In this document: positions 7,202-17,335 of the stretch, one piece after another | How the letters are laid out: each line of letters begins with the position of its first letter | Position numbering within the stretch: position 1 is the first letter of the stretch | Source of the DNA: Bacteroidaceae bacterium | GTDB taxonomy: Bacteria; Bacteroidota; Bacteroidia; Bacteroidales; Bacteroidaceae | NCBI GenBank assembly: GCA_024401055.1 | Contig: JAKSLT010000012.1 | Coordinates: 1-47,936 of the forward strand | DNA: 47,936 bases | Direction of reading: 5' to 3' | Position numbers and translations under genes: made by a program | The notes under the pieces: model-generated | Seen by the model: only the letters and a program-made list of their open reading frames with translations | Database searches by the model: none | Told to the model about the DNA's origin: nothing

Positions 7202-7998
7202 TCCGTGCGCAATATATATTTAAGGCCGTCCATCATGTCGCGGTAGGCCTGCCAGCGGTTTTGCTTTTGCAGCAGCGCCGTCTTGCAGATGCGGAGGTAA
7301 CCGCCGAAAAGACCATAAATCACGTAGAACACGGCTCCCTTGCTGCGCCTTACGCGAATGTCGGTGGAGAATCGCTGACCTGTGGTGATGCCGTGGCGGG
7401 TGCTGGCCGTGACGAAGGGGAAATAGTGTACGTTAAGGCCGGCACATTGGGCGTGGTAGAGGAACACTTCCTCCTCGCCGCAACTGAGGTAGGGCGCGCC
7501 GAGGCCGAAGCGCGTGTCGAACAGGGGCAGCTGCGTGTCGGTGCGCAGTGCGAGTTCTATGCTGCTGTAGTAGTAGCCGCGCGGTGTCTGGCGGTAGGCG
7601 AAATCGTAGTCCGGGTAAGCCTTGAGCGGCGTGCCGTCTTCAAAAACCGCCTGAAAGCATGCCACATCCACCGACGGATTTTCGTTGAAAACCCTTATAA
7701 TGGTGTCAATCTGCTCGTTGGTGTAATGCGTGTCGTCGTCGGCAATGAGCGCCAGCGCTGTGCGGCACGCTCCGAGGGCAGTGTTGCGGTTGCGCGAGAG
7801 GCCCACGGTGGGGTGGGCGATAAGTTCCACGTCCTTTCTCGTTCGCAGCACGTTCGGCACCATGTCGAGAAACATGTTGTCGGTGTATTGGAAGGAGATG
7901 ATGTAGGTGACATCTTCCCTTTCCTCCAACAACATGCCCGGCACATCCTTTATGCGGTCGTTGATGGTGCAGATGAGAATGGATAAAATGGGACTCAC
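7198..7998 (-). CDS. family 2 glycosyltransferase, paralogue of the one at 8820-9623
   Basis: The protein has a GT-A type core with SILICTIND at the start, LSRNRNTALGAC, the acidic ADDDTHYT motif that would bind the nucleotide sugar and metal, and the segment FGLGAPYLSCGEEEVFLYHA. I chose the GTG at 7998 (VSPILSILIC). This gives 266 residues and matches the 267-residue paralogue. The frame stays open to a TTG at 8079, but those codons run into the inverted repeat at 8072-8184. The acceptor and donor are not recognisable; the neighbouring sugar aminotransferase suggests surface polysaccharide or lipid-linked glycan work. The stop overlaps menE by 4 bases. Confidence 0.83.
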   Translation of the reverse strand: MSPILSILICTINDRIKDVPGMLLEEREDVTYIISFQYTDNMFLDMVPNVLRTRKDVELIAHPTVGLSRNRNTALGACRTALALIADDDTHYTNEQIDTIIRVFNENPSVDVACFQAVFEDGTPLKAYPDYDFAYRQTPRGYYYSSIELALRTDTQLPLFDTRFGLGAPYLSCGEEEVFLYHAQCAGLNVHYFPFVTASTRHGITTGQRFSTDIRVRRSKGAVFYVIYGLFGGYLRICKTALLQKQNRWQAYRDMMDGLKYILRTE

Positions 7999-8071
7999 GG
8001 GTTTATTTCTTTTTCTTCCGCAATATGAAGTGAAACCTTTCCTTACGATAAGCTTGTTGTCTTTGTCTATC

Positions 8072-8184
8072 TCCCGCAAAGGCGCAGAGCGCGCAAAGTT
8101 TTCTTCGCTGGGTGACCTTCGGGAGCGCGCGGGCTCATTTTCAAACGAGCCGTGAAACTTTGCGAGCTCTGCGCCTCTGCGGGA
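8072..8184. repeat. MITE-like inverted repeat, ~113 bases
   Basis: The 30-base ends are inverted copies with about two mismatches. The left end begins TCCCGCAAAGGCGCAGAG and the right end finishes CTCTGCGCCTCTGCGGGA, so the element can fold into one long stem. It lies just upstream of the first glycosyltransferase gene and holds no gene. Confidence 0.75.
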
Positions 8185-8506
8185 AAATCATCATTCTAAA
8201 TATCGGATAAATTCTATTTTTGCTCTATATGGACGGCCGTAACTGAAATTTTTTTGTCAAAATATTTTACAGTTTCGGGGTGTTTTCTTAGCGTTTTTTG
8301 GCCGTGGAGGGCAGCGCGCGACGTCTCGGGCGGAAATACGCGATTTTTGATTACTTTGTTAAACGACTTATTTATATAGTGTTAAGTCTGCAAGAGGAAT
8401 GACGGATATTCTTTTAGGTGCGCTACTCCCGCATTTAGTTGCGAAAAGGCGCCGTAGGAAATTTGTTTTTTTGTGATTTTTTCGGAAAACGGCGGGTTCC
8501 AGTGAA

Positions 8507-8642
8507 AACTAATCCTCCTTTAATTTGAACTAGTCCTGATTTAATTCGAACTAGTCCTGATTTAATTTGCACTAGTCCTCCTTTAGTTTCTGGTAAAAGG
8601 GAAGTAGTGAAAATTAAAAGGGAGATAGTGAAAATTAAAAGG
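8507..8642. repeat. 21-base tandem array, four units, plus an inverted-looking two-unit array
   Basis: Four consecutive 21-base units lie at 8507-8527, 8528-8548, 8549-8569 and 8570-8590 (consensus AACTAGTCCTGATTTAATTTG). Two further 21-base units at 8601-8621 and 8622-8642 (GAAGTAGTGAAAATTAAAAGG) resemble the first kind on the opposite strand. No gene was found anywhere in 8185-8819; the remainder is AT-rich with two copies of a TTTTGTCAAAA motif (8251-8276 and 8734-8758). Confidence 0.75.
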
Positions 8643-8819
8643 GATGAAGGAGCGAAATGATGGGAAACCGGCACGTGCGGTCCGCCTTTTTGCGCATTTA
8701 GGCCTCACATCGCCGCGTTTTCTCCTTTTTTCGTTTTGTCAAAATTTTTTACAGTTTCTAAAAATCGTTACGAACCGAAAAATAGATATTGTTTGGTCTT
8801 TTGGGGAACGGATGCCCCG

Positions 8820-9623
8820 TTATCTCTTTATATATCTAATGCCTTCGGAAAGGTGGCGCATCATGGGCAAGAAGTGGCAGAAACCCTGCCGTGTGCCTTT
8901 GATGGCGAATTTAAGGCAATGAATCCACGCGCGACGGCCCATCGTGTAATAGCAAAAAGCGCCCTTAGAGCGTTGAACGCCTGCATCGACATATACAAGG
9001 GAACGTTTCAGCATCGTGCTGGTCTCCACAATTTTTACGGGGAAGTAATGCACCTTCAACCCAAGGCGTAGGGCATCGTAGAGCCACACTTCCTCCTCGC
9101 CGCAAGTGAGGAAGGGAGCACCCAGTCCGAAACGCTCGTCGAAACTCAGCGTGCCCTGTATGCTCTGGCGCCTTACGGCCATTTCGATGGCGGAGATATT
9201 GTAGTCGTGGGGGATGGCCGTGATGGCGCGCTCCTCGGAGGGATACGACTTTAGGGGCTTGCCCGTGTAGGTGGTGGCTTGGAAAAAGGCAATGTCTATG
9301 TCGGCGTGACGCTCAAAGACCGTGCGGATATTGGAGAAGCTCTCGGCGGTGAAGCGTGCGTCGTCATCGGCGAAGACTACGACGTCGGCCGTGGCTTTTG
9401 CGAGCGCTGCGTTGCGGTTGGCGGAGAGACCCTTGCCGTTTATGGTGTGGATTTCCACGTCGCTGCGCTGGCGGAGCACGTCGGGGATGAGGTCGAGATA
9501 GCGTTCGTCGGTGTACTGGTACGAAACGATGTAGCGCACGCCTTCTTCGGGCTGGCGCAGTACGTTTTCCACTCTCACGATGCCTTTGTTGAGGGAGCAG
9601 ATAAGGATGTCGATGGTCATCAT
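8820..9623 (-). CDS. family 2 glycosyltransferase, paralogue of the one at 7198-7998
   Basis: The 267-residue protein starts MTIDILICSLNKGIV after an initial Met and shares the whole plan of its paralogue: RYIVSYQYTDERYLDLIP, LSANRNAALA, the acidic FADDDARFT motif, and FGLGAPFLTCGEEEVWLYDA. No membrane segment is seen. It follows the permuted sugar aminotransferase gene by 12 bases, so both probably serve the same glycan pathway. The gap of about 820 bases to the paralogue contains only repeats, which suggests a gene duplication later separated by repeat growth. Confidence 0.85.
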   Translation of the reverse strand: MMTIDILICSLNKGIVRVENVLRQPEEGVRYIVSYQYTDERYLDLIPDVLRQRSDVEIHTINGKGLSANRNAALAKATADVVVFADDDARFTAESFSNIRTVFERHADIDIAFFQATTYTGKPLKSYPSEERAITAIPHDYNISAIEMAVRRQSIQGTLSFDERFGLGAPFLTCGEEEVWLYDALRLGLKVHYFPVKIVETSTMLKRSLVYVDAGVQRSKGAFCYYTMGRRAWIHCLKFAIKGTRQGFCHFLPMMRHLSEGIRYIKR

Positions 9624-9635
9624 TTTGGGGAAGAG

Positions 9636-10724
9636 TTAGAGTGTTTCCTCATATATTTTTGCGAGGGCGGCGCGGCGGGCGTTGTCCTCGTCGAGGTGCC
9701 TTAATTTCACGCGCAGGAGGGCAGCTTGGAGTTCGTCGAGGCGACTGTTGAAGGCCTCGGGCACTTCGTGGCGGTACTTCTCGCTGCAACCGTAGTTGGC
9801 CAGACGGCGCACGTCGCGCGCCAGCGCTTCATCGTCGGTCACCACCGCACCTCCGTCGCCCAGCGCGCCCAGGTTCTTGCCGGGGTAGAAAGAGAAAGCG
9901 GCATAGATGTCGGCGTGGGCCGCGTCGAGAGGCTGTCCGTGGGCTTGGGCGGCATCCTGAATGAGGATGAGGTCGTGGATTTGCGCCAGGTCGGCGAGGG
10001 CTTCCATGTCGGCGCGCTGGCCGTAGAGATGCACGGGGAGGAGAGCCACGGTCTTGTCCGTGATGGCCATAGCCGCACTCATCGGGTCGAGAAGGCCGTT
10101 GGGGGTAACGTCGGCCAGGCGGAGCGTGAGGCCGGCGCGAATTACGGCCTGCGCCGTGGCCACAAAGGTCATGGCCGGCACGATGACTTCGCAATCGGCC
10201 GTCCAGCCGTGGCGCTGCTTGAGGGCAAGGAGGATGAGGGTGAGAGCGTCGAGGCCGTTGGCGCAGCCTACACAGTGGAGGGCCATCAGTCCGGACTTGT
10301 CGGCGCAGTAGCCGGCAAACTCTTCCTCGAAAGCCTTGCACTCGCTGCCGTTCACGTACCATCCGCTCTCGACTACGCACTTTGCGGCGGCGGAGAGTTC
10401 GTCGGCATAGCGGGCATTGACGGCTTTGAGGTCGAGGTAGGGGACGGCGGTCCGGTCGGTGGCTTCGCCCTTGATATGCCGACACACTGTGAGGATATCT
10501 TCCTCCGTCATCGTGGGCGAGAGAGGCAACGACAACTCCTCACGGGCGATGCGCTCGGCCTCGGGGAAATCCAAGTTGCCGAAGAGCCCGTCGAAACACG
10601 GCTGCCGATGAATGGGCACGGGGTAGTGGCAGAGGGTCTGGATGCCTTCTGCTGCCAGGCGCTCCTTCAGGGCATCGCGCTCAGGAGAGAAATAAGGGAA
10701 AACGTGATAAACGCTGCAGGACAT
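9636..10724 (-). CDS. DegT/DnrJ/EryC1-type sugar aminotransferase, apparently circularly permuted
   Basis: A PLP enzyme that should transfer an amino group to a nucleotide-linked keto-sugar. In the 362-residue protein the domain order is reversed. Residues 5-86 (SVYHVFPYFSPERDAL, then GIQTLCHYPVPIHRQP, then LSLPLSPTMTEEDIL) match what is normally the C-terminal end. Residues 94-362 match the normal N-terminal and central part: VPYLDLKAVNARY, SGWYVNGSE, the Asp-Gln pair in QDAAQAHG (257-260), the PLP lysine K283 in YPGKNLGALGDGG, and NSRLDELQAALLRVKL. The chain stops at IYEETL, exactly where the family normally continues into the VYHLF strand. All catalytic residues seem present. The start is 3 bases from the HD gene stop and the stop 12 bases from the glycosyltransferase, so this is not a loose fragment. 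Confidence 0.85.
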   Translation of the reverse strand: MSCSVYHVFPYFSPERDALKERLAAEGIQTLCHYPVPIHRQPCFDGLFGNLDFPEAERIAREELSLPLSPTMTEEDILTVCRHIKGEATDRTAVPYLDLKAVNARYADELSAAAKCVVESGWYVNGSECKAFEEEFAGYCADKSGLMALHCVGCANGLDALTLILLALKQRHGWTADCEVIVPAMTFVATAQAVIRAGLTLRLADVTPNGLLDPMSAAMAITDKTVALLPVHLYGQRADMEALADLAQIHDLILIQDAAQAHGQPLDAAHADIYAAFSFYPGKNLGALGDGGAVVTDDEALARDVRRLANYGCSEKYRHEVPEAFNSRLDELQAALLRVKLRHLDEDNARRAALAKIYEETL

Positions 10725-10727
10725 AGA

Positions 10728-11369
10728 TTATTCTTCCGTGGTCTGTTCGAGGCATCTTGAGGCAAGGATGTCGGCACTGTTGAGAAGGCAAACGAGGGGA
10801 GAGGCGTCGAGGGCGTCGTAGTAGGAACGGCGGTTGCCGCTGCCGTTGTCGCCGGCATCGAAGAGGCCCATGTGCCAGCGTATGGCAAGCATCTCTTCTT
10901 TCTTTAACTTCATGAAGTTGCGCACATTGAGGACGCTCTTCACACCGTGCTCAATGGGGAAGTCTTCCTTCATTTCCCATGTGAGGTAGGTCTCCCAGCG
11001 GCCGGCGGCGTCTTTGCGGAACTTTTCGGCACGCTTATATACGCCAATCTTGCACAGGTCGTGGAAGAGGGCACAGATGGCAATGCTTTCTTCCATGTTC
11101 TCCGACTTCGGGAAGGCCGACTGGCCGTTTTCGATGGCATCTTTTATGCCGCAGTTCTCATAAATCTTCTTAGCCATGAGGAAGACGTTGATGCTGTGGC
11201 GGCAGAGCCCGCCTTCTTCGTTCAGGTGGAAGCGCGTGCTGGAGGGCGCCATGTAGAAGTCGCTCTTTTCCAGGTAGGCGAGCAGCTCATCCAAGCCTTC
11301 GCGTTTGATATTGTTGCGGCAAAGGCTGATGAATTCTTCCTTTTGTTGTGCAATTTCAAGGTTTGTCAT
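10728..11369 (-). CDS. HD-domain phosphohydrolase-like protein
   Basis: The 213-residue product from the ATG at 11369 (MTNLEIAQQKEEF) has an HD-type metal site: His58 in GLCRHSINV and the His103-Asp104 pair in ALFHDLCKIGV. Downstream residues include AIRWHMGLFD, a likely further metal ligand. HD proteins hydrolyse phosphate esters of nucleotides or nucleic acids; the substrate here is unknown. The frame remains open upstream to 11579, but that part lies inside ispE. The ATG overlaps the ispE stop as ATGA, which fixes the start and implies coupled translation. Confidence 0.8.
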   Translation of the reverse strand: MTNLEIAQQKEEFISLCRNNIKREGLDELLAYLEKSDFYMAPSSTRFHLNEEGGLCRHSINVFLMAKKIYENCGIKDAIENGQSAFPKSENMEESIAICALFHDLCKIGVYKRAEKFRKDAAGRWETYLTWEMKEDFPIEHGVKSVLNVRNFMKLKKEEMLAIRWHMGLFDAGDNGSGNRRSYYDALDASPLVCLLNSADILASRCLEQTTEE

Positions 11370-12202
11370 AGTTGTGAGGAATGTATAAAGTATTGAGGGA
11401 ATAATTTCTTCATCTCTTCCTCCACAGGGCGCTTGAAGAAGGCGAGCATGGTGCTTCCGGAGCCGCTCATCTGGGCGTAGAGAGCGCCGGCGTCGTAGAG
11501 GGTTTGTTTGATGGCGGCCAATTCCGGGTGAAGAGGGAATACAGTGGTTTCGAAATCGTTGCCTACGCATTCCTTCCATTCGGGAATGGGGCGCATGAGA
11601 GCATCCGTTAAGGCCACGGCGGGCGCATGGGGCGTAATGCCGCGAAAAGCCTCGCGCGTGTTCACGCCGAAGGGGGGCTTGACGAGGACGATGTATAGAC
11701 CTTTGAGTTGGGGGAGCGATATAGGTTGGAGCTCTTCGCCTATTCCTTCCGCATAGGCGGGTGTGGACTTCCAGAAAAAAGCACAGTCGGCACCAAGCCG
11801 GGCGAGGCGGGCGTTGGCTTCTTCATCGCTCAGCCGAAGGTCGCACATCTCGTTGAGCAAGCGCATGGTATAGGCCGCGTCGCTGCTTCCGCCGCCGAGA
11901 CCGGCCCCCGTGGGGATGCGCTTGTGGAGCCATACTTCAAAATAGGGGAGTTGGGGATAGTCCTTGCGCAAGGAAGCGATGGCACGCATGACGAGGTTAT
12001 CGGCTCCGCAGCCTTCCTGTGTCAGGGTGAGGCCTGTCAGGTGCAGGCGGTCGGCTGTGTATGTGTCATCGAGGGCTACAACCTCCAGCGTGTCGCACAG
12101 CTTCACGGGCAGGAACACCGTGGAGAGGTTGTGCATACCATCGGGCCGCCTGCTTGTAACATAGAGGCCAAGGTTTACCTTGCATACGGGAAATGTCGTC
12201 AT
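11366..12202 (-). CDS. ispE: 4-diphosphocytidyl-2-C-methyl-D-erythritol kinase IspE
   Basis: IspE phosphorylates CDP-methylerythritol in the non-mevalonate isoprenoid pathway. The 278-residue GHMP kinase shows KVNLGLYVTSRRPDG at 8-22, the ATP-binding PTGAGLGGGSSDAA at 97-110, and the C-terminal QMSGSGSTMLAFF. Length is normal. It overlaps the HD-domain gene by 4 bases. The link to menaquinone genes further down the strand is metabolic (isoprenoid tail), but I see no direct evidence of one long operon. Confidence 0.95.
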   Translation of the reverse strand: MTTFPVCKVNLGLYVTSRRPDGMHNLSTVFLPVKLCDTLEVVALDDTYTADRLHLTGLTLTQEGCGADNLVMRAIASLRKDYPQLPYFEVWLHKRIPTGAGLGGGSSDAAYTMRLLNEMCDLRLSDEEANARLARLGADCAFFWKSTPAYAEGIGEELQPISLPQLKGLYIVLVKPPFGVNTREAFRGITPHAPAVALTDALMRPIPEWKECVGNDFETTVFPLHPELAAIKQTLYDAGALYAQMSGSGSTMLAFFKRPVEEEMKKLFPQYFIHSSQL

Positions 12203-12244
12203 AGCTTGGTGAGCGATTTACAGGGTGGGGGATAGTACTTCGTG

Positions 12245-13159
12245 TCAGTATTCCACGTCGCCAAGGGTGAAGCCCTCCATGAGGCACGAACGGTCCACGT
12301 TGCCCTTGATGCCACTGACGCGGCCCTTGCTGGAGAACTGCCAGAAAGCATAATTTTGTCCGTCGTTGAGGGTGGGCTCTTCTTCGTGGTAGCGGGCTAT
12401 CATCCAGTGGTAGTTCTTGAACTCTCCGATGAGGTACTTGTTATAGAAGTTCTGCCCGGTATAGAATAAGGGCTTGCAGTCGTAGTACTCAGAGACGAGG
12501 CGCGCAAACTCCTTGAGGTCGGCTATGAACTTCTCCTGTGAGTCGTAGCCTCGTGTCTCCACGTCAATCATCGGCACGAGGTCGAAGTCCGAACTCTTTG
12601 CAATCTCTTTCATGTTGCGCATCTGTTCTTTCGGGGGCGTGCCGGGGCGGTAGAAGTGGTAGGCCCCCACGCTGATGCCGGCCCGCCGTGCTCCTTCCAC
12701 GTTAGTGACGTAGAAATCGTCTTTAATGGTGGAGCCTTCGCTGCATTTGATGTAGGCGTAGCTGATGGTGCCGTCGTCGGCAACGAGTTTCCAGTCGATG
12801 ATGTGCTGATAGTGGCTGACGTCAATGCCTTCCCTGCTGGATATGCCCGTCAGCCTTCTTGCTTTCCTTTTGTGCGAGACGAGGTTTAACAGTTCGGCAT
12901 TGGGAAGCACCCCGTCGGCGCTGGCTTCCGTCGGCATCATGTCGGGCAGCAGAATATCATCGGTTTGGAGTTTCGCTTTGCTGCTTTTCTTGCTGCGAGG
13001 AGCGGGGAGCGGAGCCGCCTCTTTCGGCGAGGCAGCAAGAAGGGATGGAGAATTTGGCGTAGCCGCCGCAACAGCCTCTGCAGGCATTTCTGCAGAGACG
13101 TTGCCGGCGAGGAACATAATTGCTGAGGCTAAAAGAATAAATCTTTTGGTTTGCTTCAC
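12245..13159 (-). CDS. secreted GH25 family lysozyme
   Basis: A muramidase that should cut peptidoglycan. An N-terminal signal peptide (residues 1-23, MKQTKRFILLASAIMFLAGNVSA) is followed by an Ala/Pro/Lys-rich linker up to about residue 105. The GH25 domain then runs to the end: GIDVSHYQ at 111-118, YIKCSEG, VGAYHFYRPG, and the catalytic DVE (D199, E201) in VPMIDVETRG. The domain is complete. The linker may keep the enzyme tethered or spaced from the membrane, though no lipobox is seen. Its start is 3 bases from the stop of the aminotransferase gene upstream. Confidence 0.9.
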   Translation of the reverse strand: MKQTKRFILLASAIMFLAGNVSAEMPAEAVAAATPNSPSLLAASPKEAAPLPAPRSKKSSKAKLQTDDILLPDMMPTEASADGVLPNAELLNLVSHKRKARRLTGISSREGIDVSHYQHIIDWKLVADDGTISYAYIKCSEGSTIKDDFYVTNVEGARRAGISVGAYHFYRPGTPPKEQMRNMKEIAKSSDFDLVPMIDVETRGYDSQEKFIADLKEFARLVSEYYDCKPLFYTGQNFYNKYLIGEFKNYHWMIARYHEEEPTLNDGQNYAFWQFSSKGRVSGIKGNVDRSCLMEGFTLGDVEY

Positions 13160-13162
13160 GGG

Positions 13163-14356
<1,194 letters not shown>

Positions 14357-14400
14357 AATTTGAATGAAAGGTTTAATGAATTATGAATTATGAATTGCGT

Positions 14401-14456
14401 CCGTTGTCTGTTGTCTGTTGTCTGTAGTCCGTTGTCTGTAGTCCGTTGTCTGTTGT
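14401..14456. repeat. 7-base tandem array, eight units, abutting the ribBA stop codon
   Basis: Eight exact-length heptamers of the form C(C/T)GT(T/A)GT run from 14401 to 14456, and the TAG stop of ribBA (minus strand) occupies 14457-14459 with no gap. A related four-unit array lies inside the coding region of the phosphohexomutase gene at 42379-42406. Confidence 0.8.
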
Positions 14457-15680
14457 CTATTTAATATGCAGCGTGTGTCCCATCCTTTCCTGTTTGGTGC
14501 GGAGGTAACGCTCGTTATAGGGAGTGGGCGTCGTTTCGATAGGTACGTTCTCGGTGATTTCCAGCCCGTAGGCTTCCAGACCCACGCGCTTCACGGGGTT
14601 GTTGGTCATCAGACGCATCTTTCTCACGCCCAACATTTGCAGTATCTGGGCCCCTACGCCGTAGTCGCGCTCGTCAGGGTCGTAGCCCAGATGGATGTTG
14701 GCGTCCACGGTGTCGAGTCCCTGTTGTTGCAGTTTGTAAGCGGCAATCTTGGCCATGAGTCCTATGCCGCGTCCTTCCTGGTTGAGATAGAGGATAAGGC
14801 CTTTGCCTTCCTTTTCTACCATCTGCATGGCGCGGTGGAGCTGTTCGCCGCAGTCGCAGCGCTGACTGCCGAAGATGTCGCCGGTGGCGCAACTGGAGTG
14901 TACGCGCAGCAACACAGGTTCGTCGGGCTCCCACTCGCCTTTGATGAGGGCTATGTGTTCCAGTCCGTTGCTGCGCTGGCGGAAGGGAATGATGCGGAAG
15001 TGACCGTAGGCAGTGGGCAGGTCGGCTTCCACGCCGCGCTCCACGAGGGCTTCTTCCTGCATGCGGTAGGCGATGAGATCCTTTATCGTGATGATTTTGA
15101 GTCCTTCTTCCTCGGCCATCTTTGTGAGCTGCGGCATACGGGCCATCGTGCCGTCTTCGTTCAGGATTTCAATGAGGCAGGCGGCGGGCTGCAGTCCGGC
15201 GAGGCGTGTGAGGTCTACGGCAGCCTCGGTGTGTCCGGCGCGGGCCAGCACACCGCGTTCCTGAGCGTAGAGCGGGTTGATATGGCCGGGGCGTCCGAAG
15301 TCGTGAGGCCGGCGTGCAGGGTCGGCCAAGGCGCGGATGGTGGCGGCGCGGTCGTGGCAACTCACGCCGGTGGTGCAACCTTCCAGGAGGTCGAGCGTCA
15401 CGGTGAAGGGCGTGCCCAGCATCGAGGTGTTGTTCTCCACCTGATGCGGGAGGTTCAGTTGCCGGCAGCGTTCTTTCGTGAGCGGAGCGCACAACACGCC
15501 GCGCCCCTTGCGAAGCATATAGTTTACTGTCTCTTCCGTGGCCATCTCGGCGGCCATAATGAGGTCGCCTTCGTTTTCGCGGTCTTCATCATCGACCACA
15601 ATGACCATCCGTCCCTGTCGGATGTCTTCAAGGGCTTCCGGTATGGCGGCCAGCGGAAAAGAGCTTTGATCTTTTTCCAT
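14457..15680 (-). CDS. ribBA: 3,4-dihydroxy-2-butanone 4-phosphate synthase / GTP cyclohydrolase II
   Basis: The bifunctional enzyme supplies both starting compounds of riboflavin synthesis. From the ATG at 15680 it has 407 residues. RibB is first: [13 protein letters not shown] around 28-40, then [13 protein letters not shown] and [11 protein letters not shown]. RibA follows from about residue 205, with the zinc cysteines in [20 protein letters not shown] and the NQEGRGIGL loop. I reject a start at 15788 because the sequence before [10 protein letters not shown] does not look like RibB. The first 157 bases overlap the end of the LptF/LptG-like gene in another frame on the same strand. Confidence 0.95.
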   Translation of the reverse strand: MEKDQSSFPLAAIPEALEDIRQGRMVIVVDDEDRENEGDLIMAAEMATEETVNYMLRKGRGVLCAPLTKERCRQLNLPHQVENNTSMLGTPFTVTLDLLEGCTTGVSCHDRAATIRALADPARRPHDFGRPGHINPLYAQERGVLARAGHTEAAVDLTRLAGLQPAACLIEILNEDGTMARMPQLTKMAEEEGLKIITIKDLIAYRMQEEALVERGVEADLPTAYGHFRIIPFRQRSNGLEHIALIKGEWEPDEPVLLRVHSSCATGDIFGSQRCDCGEQLHRAMQMVEKEGKGLILYLNQEGRGIGLMAKIAAYKLQQQGLDTVDANIHLGYDPDERDYGVGAQILQMLGVRKMRLMTNNPVKRVGLEAYGLEITENVPIETTPTPYNERYLRTKQERMGHTLHIK

Positions 15681-17080
15681 ATTTGGGAGAAGTTTATGTT
15701 GATGTTTATCTTGTCGCGGTTGCTCTGATAGGTTATCCATGCGCCGCAGGGCAGCATAATCGCCGTGCTGGCCCACATGCCCATCCACATGGGGATGGTG
15801 CCTTGCCGGCCCATCTTCATGCCCGACGTGTTAACTATATAATAAAGAATGAATATTATCACGCTGATGACGGCCGACGTGCCCAGTCCGCCTTTCCCTA
15901 TCACGGCGCCGAGCGGCGCACCGATGAAGAAGAATAGCAGGCAGGCCAGCGACAGCGTGATTTTCTGGTGCCATTCTCTTTGGTGCAGACGCATATAGTA
16001 AAGGGTATCTTTACTTACGTCCTTGCGCCACTGAAATTCCATGTGCATCTGTCTGATGCTGTTTCCTGCTGCGGCCTGCGAGGTTTGCAGCTGTGCTGCT
16101 TCCAAATGGCTGACGAACGTGTCGAAGTCGGCCTTTGTCTTCCGGCGTCCGTCCTCCTTTTTGTCGGTGGCGAGAGGCAGGAGTCGCTCCACGGTCTCGC
16201 TGTAGTGCTTGCGCCCCATTGAGTCAAGGCTGGTGCGTATGCTGTCAAGGTCGTGGTTGATGACGGCCATGCTCTTGGTGGAGGCCGCTCCGCGGAGCAT
16301 GTCTGCGTCCACCATGTTGAAGTTGGCGTCAAAGTCTATGATGATGCGCTTGTACTGGAAGGTCTCCCTGTCATACGGTTCGTTGGCTATGGCGGCAGCA
16401 TTGTAGCCTCCTTGCAGGTTTTCAAACATCTCGCCGGCCCAGAGGTCAAGCGTAAGGTGCTGCTTGTCCTTCGACATCTCCAGACGCGCACTGTCGGCCA
16501 GCACTATCTGTGCCTGTTCAAAGCCTTGGTCGGTCTTATAGATGATGACCTGATAGAGCATGCCGGAATTGTCCTGCGCCTTGCGTTGCACGTAGAGGTT
16601 CACGTTGGGCACGCCGCCGTAGAATACGCCTTCGGGAATCTCCACGGCGGGGTTGTTCTGCCTCATGCTGATGATGAGCGACGTCAGTTTCTTCTGTGCC
16701 TCGGGGGCAATCCTGTTCTGGAAAAGAAAGCTTACGGCGGTAATGAGGGAGCAGAATACTATCAGCGGCGCCATGGCCCTCAGCAGGCTGACACCGGCAG
16801 CCTTGATGGATAGGAGTTCAAGGCTCTCGCTCATGTTGCCGAACGTGATGAGAGAAGCCAGCAGAACGGCCAGCGGCAACGACGTAGGCGTGAGCGTCAG
16901 ACTCATGTACCAAAAGAACTGTGCCAGTACGTCCAACGTCAGGCCTTTGCCGATAAGGTCATCCACGTAGCGCCACGTGAACTGCATCATGAAGATGAAG
17001 AGGCACACGAAGAAACTGCCTGCAAAAAGTTGTAGGAATTTCTTAAGAATGAATATGTCCAGTTTCTTTATCAGTCTCAT
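15524..17080 (-). CDS. LptF/LptG (YjgP/YjgQ) family permease with overlapping C terminus
   Basis: A component of the lipopolysaccharide export ABC transporter in the inner membrane. From the ATG at 17080 ([19 protein letters not shown]) it has 518 residues. Membrane segments lie near the N terminus ([16 protein letters not shown], then [28 protein letters not shown]), a large periplasmic region follows, and C-terminal segments include [22 protein letters not shown]. LptF and LptG cannot be told apart here. The last ~51 codons run through the start of ribBA in a different frame and look like frame-shifted ribBA (basic, Trp/Pro-rich), so the original stop may have been lost. Confidence 0.87.
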   Translation of the reverse strand: MRLIKKLDIFILKKFLQLFAGSFFVCLFIFMMQFTWRYVDDLIGKGLTLDVLAQFFWYMSLTLTPTSLPLAVLLASLITFGNMSESLELLSIKAAGVSLLRAMAPLIVFCSLITAVSFLFQNRIAPEAQKKLTSLIISMRQNNPAVEIPEGVFYGGVPNVNLYVQRKAQDNSGMLYQVIIYKTDQGFEQAQIVLADSARLEMSKDKQHLTLDLWAGEMFENLQGGYNAAAIANEPYDRETFQYKRIIIDFDANFNMVDADMLRGAASTKSMAVINHDLDSIRTSLDSMGRKHYSETVERLLPLATDKKEDGRRKTKADFDTFVSHLEAAQLQTSQAAAGNSIRQMHMEFQWRKDVSKDTLYYMRLHQREWHQKITLSLACLLFFFIGAPLGAVIGKGGLGTSAVISVIIFILYYIVNTSGMKMGRQGTIPMWMGMWASTAIMLPCGAWITYQSNRDKINININFSQIWKKIKALFRWPPYRKPLKTSDRDGWSLWSMMKTAKTKATSLWPPRWPRKRQ

Positions 17081-17335
17081 TGCATTTCTCGCTGATGGCA
17101 AGGCAGCCTTTCTGCGTGTCGTTACGTTTTTTGCACTAAAGGCGCTCCTCCTTCATTTGGCTTCTGGGAGTTCCTTATGTTTAATAAGCGCACGCGCATT
17201 TTCGCGCGTGACGTACACTTTTGCATATTTGCGCTGCGAATTTACTAAAAAAATCTCACATAGACTGCTTTTGGGGGCAAAAAACGTCAATCCACAATGC
17301 TAAACTTCTATTTTTATAAAAAAATCCTCAAAATG

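Noticed and set aside
8435-8674. 79-residue minus-strand frame over the 21-base array
   Set aside because: Its repeated QIKSGLVRIKSGLV-like pattern is the tandem DNA repeat read as protein. No start signal or relatives are recognised.
9636-10724. Reading the aminotransferase as a pseudogene or as fragments of two genes
   Set aside because: One unbroken frame carries all parts, catalytic residues are kept, and the gaps to both neighbours are tight. A permutation explains it better, though a join error cannot be excluded without reads.
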